NCBI RefSeq assembly: GCF_006542765.1 | Contig: NZ_SKCD01000002.1 | Location: forward strand, 1-64,000 | Length of the DNA stretch: 64,000 bases | Direction: 5' to 3' | From: Paenibacillus luteus | GTDB lineage: Bacteria; Bacillota; Bacilli; Paenibacillales; Paenibacillaceae | Shown: piece by piece, positions 61,033 to 64,000 of the stretch | How positions within the stretch are numbered: position 1 is the stretch's first letter | Layout: each line of letters starts with the position of its first letter | Notes under the pieces: generated by a model | Seen by the model: the letters and a program-made list of their open reading frames with translations, nothing else | What the model was told of the DNA's origin: nothing | The model's database searches: none | Program-made: the position numbers and the translations under genes

Positions 61033-62827
61033 ATGGATGACCCCCTGTCGGTATTTCAAAAACAATACGTGTACCCGCGCCGGGCTCGCTCATGATTTGC
61101 AAGCCGCAGCCCTCTCCGTAAATCATCACAATCCGTTGATGCACATTGCGCAGTCCGATACGGTATTCTCCCTCTTCCTCCATATCATGAAGAGCTTCGT
61201 TTATCTGTTTCATTTTATCCTCATGAATACCTACCCCGTTATCTGCAACTTCTACTCGGAGCATGTGATCTTTGATTTGCGTCGTTAAGCGAACGAGGCC
61301 ACCTTCCGCTACATTCTCGAGCCCATGAACGACTGCGTTCTCGATCAGGGGCTGAATGATAAGCGGTGGAATCTCGATGTTCTGACCCGCTTCATCAATA
61401 TCAAGCGAGAAGGTTAAACGCTCATTTCCGTACCTGAATTTTTGGATTTCCAAGTAGCAGCGTACCATTTCCAGTTCGTCCTTTAATGCAACCATGCGCG
61501 AGCCTACTTCCAGATTTCGGCGAATCATCTTCCCAAGCATTCGGACGATCGAGGAAATTTCGGTTTCACCTTTGATATGAGCCTTCATTCGAATGGACTC
61601 AAGCGCATTAAAGAGAAAATGAGGATTGATCTGGCTTGCCATCATCTTCAGCTTGATCTCTTTTTGCCTGAGCTGCAGCAGCGCCTGCTGCTTGTGTGAT
61701 TCCGATACTTCGTCCATTAGTCCGCGTATGCTTACGACCATGTTGTTAAACTGCTTGGACAGTAATCCAATCTCATCATTACCGGTCACATGAGAGATGA
61801 CGTTCAGATCCCCCATCGCAACCTTGTTTAAATCCTTGTTTAGCAGCAGCATCCGTTTGGCTAAAATGACGGAAAAGATATAAATCAACACAAACGCAAT
61901 CACAAGGCTCAGCATAATAATGCCGAAGCCCAGCAGACTAATCCGGTTGGCTCCGCTCACGATGCTATCAATTGAAAAAACCGACACAATCTTAAGGCCA
62001 TTACGGCTGGAATCCGGATGCAAATCCTCTACGACGATTTTCGAGGGCTTGTCCTCAAATTTAAACTCATAAGTGCCTTCCGCTTTATTCGTAAGCTTAC
62101 TGGCAAAGTCCAGCTCCGAAATATTCTTGCTTACCCAATTCGGGTTTTTCGCTGCGATGATATATCCGCTTTCATCAATGATCATCGTATCGAACGGTTC
62201 TTGGCTAACCATATTATTTAGCTCGACCGGGTTTAGCCCAATAACCAGCACACCGCTCGTCCGATAGGTAGGGAAAGAGATTTTACGGACCAGACTTAAG
62301 TAGTTGCGATTGCCTTTGGTCTCATCTGAGATATAGCTCCAATGAATCCCATCCTGCTTCATCGCATCCTTATACCAATCCTCAGCTTCAATGGCAGGGG
62401 TGACCTTAAGAAACTCCCAATTGTCCAATATCGTCATGTTCGTTGTATAAAACCGGATATTGTATACTTCGCTGTAAAGCTTAATATAATCGCGGAAATC
62501 ATTAAACTCCCGATAAGCTTTGACTACCTCAAAGGTAGAATTATATTGTGTGTTGACGATATTCGTTAATCGGCTGTCTACGAGCAGCTTGTCCGATATT
62601 TCAATCGGCATCCGGATGATATCAAGTGTCTGCTTCTTGATTCGCTCCACATTGTTTGTAATTTGCTGCGTCGCCTGATCAAGCACATTTTGGCGAAAAG
62701 CGACCGTCAAAAAGATGCCGACGATCAGCACAGGTACAAACACGACCAGAATAAACGAGAGAATCAGCTTTTTTTTGATTCGAATATTGTTAATTCCTTG
62801 CATAAGCGCACTGATGCGTCTCACCAT
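61025..62827 (-). CDS. YesM-type sensor histidine kinase
   Basis: A 600-residue membrane kinase: transmembrane helices at about 21-42 and 294-317 flank an extracellular dCache-like sensor (VKAYREFNDFRDYIKLYSEVYNIRFY ... GVLVIGLNPVELNNM); then HAMP, the phospho-His in NPHFLFNALESIRM near 401, and the HATPase N- and G-boxes (PPLIIQPLIENAVVHG; DNGVGI). The ATG at 62827 follows GGGAGG; the longer frame runs through the cre-like element. It forms a pair with the overlapping YesN-type gene and probably senses an extracellular sugar. Confidence 0.93.
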   Translation of the reverse strand: MVRRISALMQGINNIRIKKKLILSFILVVFVPVLIVGIFLTVAFRQNVLDQATQQITNNVERIKKQTLDIIRMPIEISDKLLVDSRLTNIVNTQYNSTFEVVKAYREFNDFRDYIKLYSEVYNIRFYTTNMTILDNWEFLKVTPAIEAEDWYKDAMKQDGIHWSYISDETKGNRNYLSLVRKISFPTYRTSGVLVIGLNPVELNNMVSQEPFDTMIIDESGYIIAAKNPNWVSKNISELDFASKLTNKAEGTYEFKFEDKPSKIVVEDLHPDSSRNGLKIVSVFSIDSIVSGANRISLLGFGIIMLSLVIAFVLIYIFSVILAKRMLLLNKDLNKVAMGDLNVISHVTGNDEIGLLSKQFNNMVVSIRGLMDEVSESHKQQALLQLRQKEIKLKMMASQINPHFLFNALESIRMKAHIKGETEISSIVRMLGKMIRRNLEVGSRMVALKDELEMVRCYLEIQKFRYGNERLTFSLDIDEAGQNIEIPPLIIQPLIENAVVHGLENVAEGGLVRLTTQIKDHMLRVEVADNGVGIHEDKMKQINEALHDMEEEGEYRIGLRNVHQRIVMIYGEGCGLQIMSEPGAGTRIVFEIPTGGHPFA

Positions 62828-62848
62828 ATAGGCAGCTCCCTCCCACTC

Positions 62849-62862
62849 AGGAAAGCGTTTAC
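62849..62862 (-). promoter_or_regulatory. Candidate cre site upstream of the sensor kinase gene
   Basis: Minus-strand AGTAAACGCTTTCC matches the cre consensus at 12 of 14 positions and lies 22-35 bases before the kinase start codon, a roadblock position. A TATAAT-like -10 lies further upstream near 62890. Confidence 0.45.
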
Positions 62863-63001
62863 TTTTCACGTTACGTTTTGAAGCATCCTATATTATAAAG
62901 CTGGTATGCACACATTCATACCTAGTATATTCATTATTTTATCATGTGGAAATTAGACAATTAAATCCGTTTTCTTGCTCCTAACCAGCATCCTGCTCAA
63001 G

Positions 63002-63349
63002 CTAGAGCGGGATGCGGTACTTGGAATGCTGCTCTACAACATGCTCCCCTTGGTTATATACCCATTTAAAAACAAAGCGATCACCCGTATAGCTCGTTCT
63101 GTTGCGGATATCTGGTAAAATAACCGTCTCAAAATGATCTTCGATGAGCTTCTGAACGGTCGCTAACCGCTCCTGATTAGCTTCAAGCTGAAGCGCAGCG
63201 TCTGCCTCGGATTCTGCCGTTTGCAAAAAATAAGACATGGCAACATCCCTATCGTCCATATCCTCAGGCAATGGATAGCCAGAGCCGCGAAAAATTTCCT
63301 TAACGGTGTCCAGCCAATCGGTGCACAAATCGATCTTCATAGCGTTCAT
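63002..63349 (-). CDS. Hypothetical protein, 115 residues
   Basis: Acidic, mostly helical protein (KIDLCTDWLDTVKEIF; DDRDVAMSYFLQTAESEADAALQLEANQERLATVQ) with a beta-like C-terminal stretch (RFVFKWVYNQGEHVVEQH). No signal peptide or known motif. AGAGGAG lies 12 bases before the first ATG and 21 before a second in-frame ATG, so the start is uncertain by three codons. It stands between the sensor kinase gene and the partial CBM6 gene on the same strand. Confidence 0.6.
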   Translation of the reverse strand: MNAMKIDLCTDWLDTVKEIFRGSGYPLPEDMDDRDVAMSYFLQTAESEADAALQLEANQERLATVQKLIEDHFETVILPDIRNRTSYTGDRFVFKWVYNQGEHVVEQHSKYRIPL

Positions 63350-63565
63350 TCGTCTGACAAGCTCCTCTGTTCATGTTAATAGTCAATCTAAAGAATAAAA
63401 CGGAGAACATGAAAATGCAACCTATGCCCCAATGAGACAGTTAAGCATCTTTGCTCCATCACCATATCTACGGCAGGCTACTGAAGTGATAAAAAAGCTG
63501 ACTCCGCAGCTGCAAATGCAGCCAAGAAGACAGCTCTGATTATCGTTTATACGTCTCAAGCAAAA

Positions 63566-64000
63566 TTATTGAATACTGAAAAAGCTAAGTTTGATGCTTC
63601 CGTTAAGACTAATAAAAAGGTCGCCCTCAGGTTGAATGCCAGGAAGATCAATCCGTATGCTCTGCCATTCCTGGTCACCGCTTGCAGACACTGTACATGA
63701 TCCGATAACAGCACCAGCCGGACTTCCAATCAGAATGGACAGCTCGCCACCAGCTTCTCCGCCGCTCACGCGCGCTTCAAAGCTTGCCGAGCCATGCATC
63801 CAATCGATATCAGCGAATTTGATCCAGCCTTCCGATTGGGAGAGGCGCACTGCCGTTCCGCCCTCTTTGCTCTCGTCCAGATAAACCTGTGCGTAATCAT
63901 CGTAATTTTCTGCACGGGTTGGAAGTGAGAGGTTGCGCTTTGGAATCTTTTCCCCCGTAATCGTAATCGTAGACGAAGATTTCACATCTGCCGAAGAGCC
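63566..64000 (-). CDS. C-terminal part of a CBM6-bearing glycosidase (partial)
   Basis: The frame is open to the right edge of the window, so the gene continues beyond it. The visible ~145 residues form a CBM6-type beta-sandwich (AQVYLDESKEGGTAVRLSQSEGWIKFADIDWMHGSASFEARVSGGEAGGELSILIG ... DLFISLNGSIKLSFFSI), the kind found at the C-terminus of GH43 arabinoxylan-active enzymes. The catalytic part is outside the window. The 216 bases between it and the 63002-63349 gene hold no recognised gene. Confidence 0.8.
   Translation of the reverse strand, partial: GSSADVKSSSTITITGEKIPKRNLSLPTRAENYDDYAQVYLDESKEGGTAVRLSQSEGWIKFADIDWMHGSASFEARVSGGEAGGELSILIGSPAGAVIGSCTVSASGDQEWQSIRIDLPGIQPEGDLFISLNGSIKLSFFSIQ

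Overview
The window looks like a chromosomal segment of an endospore-forming, plant-polysaccharide-degrading Firmicute, most likely Paenibacillus or a close relative. The evidence is the spoVAC-spoVAD-spoVAE block, the yqeG-yqeH-aroE-yhbY-nadD-yqeK-rsfS-yqeM operon, yhaN/yhaO, HPr kinase, DUF3243 and DUF2164 proteins, strong Gram-positive Shine-Dalgarno sequences with several TTG starts, large modular secreted glycosidases, and a YesM/YesN two-component pair beside an LplABC-type sugar ABC transporter. This assignment rests on gene content and recalled family features; no database search was run.

Left end (1-15000): two small paralogous proteins of unknown function, a tRNA-Leu(CAG), then a zone of decayed genes (a HesB/YneR fragment, a 30-codon ferredoxin stub, a truncated transposase, an FAD-linked oxidase pseudogene) around an intact A-type Fe-S carrier. 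A carbohydrate island follows: a secreted GH3 beta-glucosidase with CBMs, a 1216-residue secreted GH5 enzyme whose catalytic domain is split by three discoidin-type modules, and a leaderless GH43 enzyme. On its far side lie an IS630 remnant and a 123-bp tandem repeat.

Middle (15000-40000): a cupin, DUF3243, xpt, a lipoprotein, an ArsB-type permease, YkvI, the Rad50/Mre11-like pair yhaN/yhaO, a GT4 glycosyltransferase, a membrane diguanylate cyclase, an AraC regulator, a coupled membrane protein-PhzF-DUF2164 operon, a GyrI-like protein, a divergent HPr kinase/phosphorylase paralogue downstream of an ABC-2 exporter operon, and the class Ib ribonucleotide reductase operon nrdI-nrdE-nrdF with candidate NrdR boxes.

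Right half (40000-64000): the yqeG-to-yqeM housekeeping operon (ribosome assembly, NAD and shikimate synthesis) with a CvfB-like S1 protein inserted; a MoxR/DUF58/transglutaminase operon; spoVAC-AD-AE; and a sugar-utilisation locus made of a YesM-type sensor kinase, a YesN-type regulator, two permeases, a lipoprotein solute-binding protein and a GH42 beta-galactosidase. A partial CBM6-bearing protein runs off the right edge. Candidate cre sites precede the GH5 gene, the permease operon and the sensor kinase gene, which fits carbon catabolite control of the sugar functions.

No CRISPR array, prophage, rRNA or recognisable riboswitch was seen. The most unusual items are the split GH5 enzyme, the decayed 3' duplication of yhaO, the 123-bp repeat, the HPrK paralogue and several tiny ORFs that end just before strong terminators.
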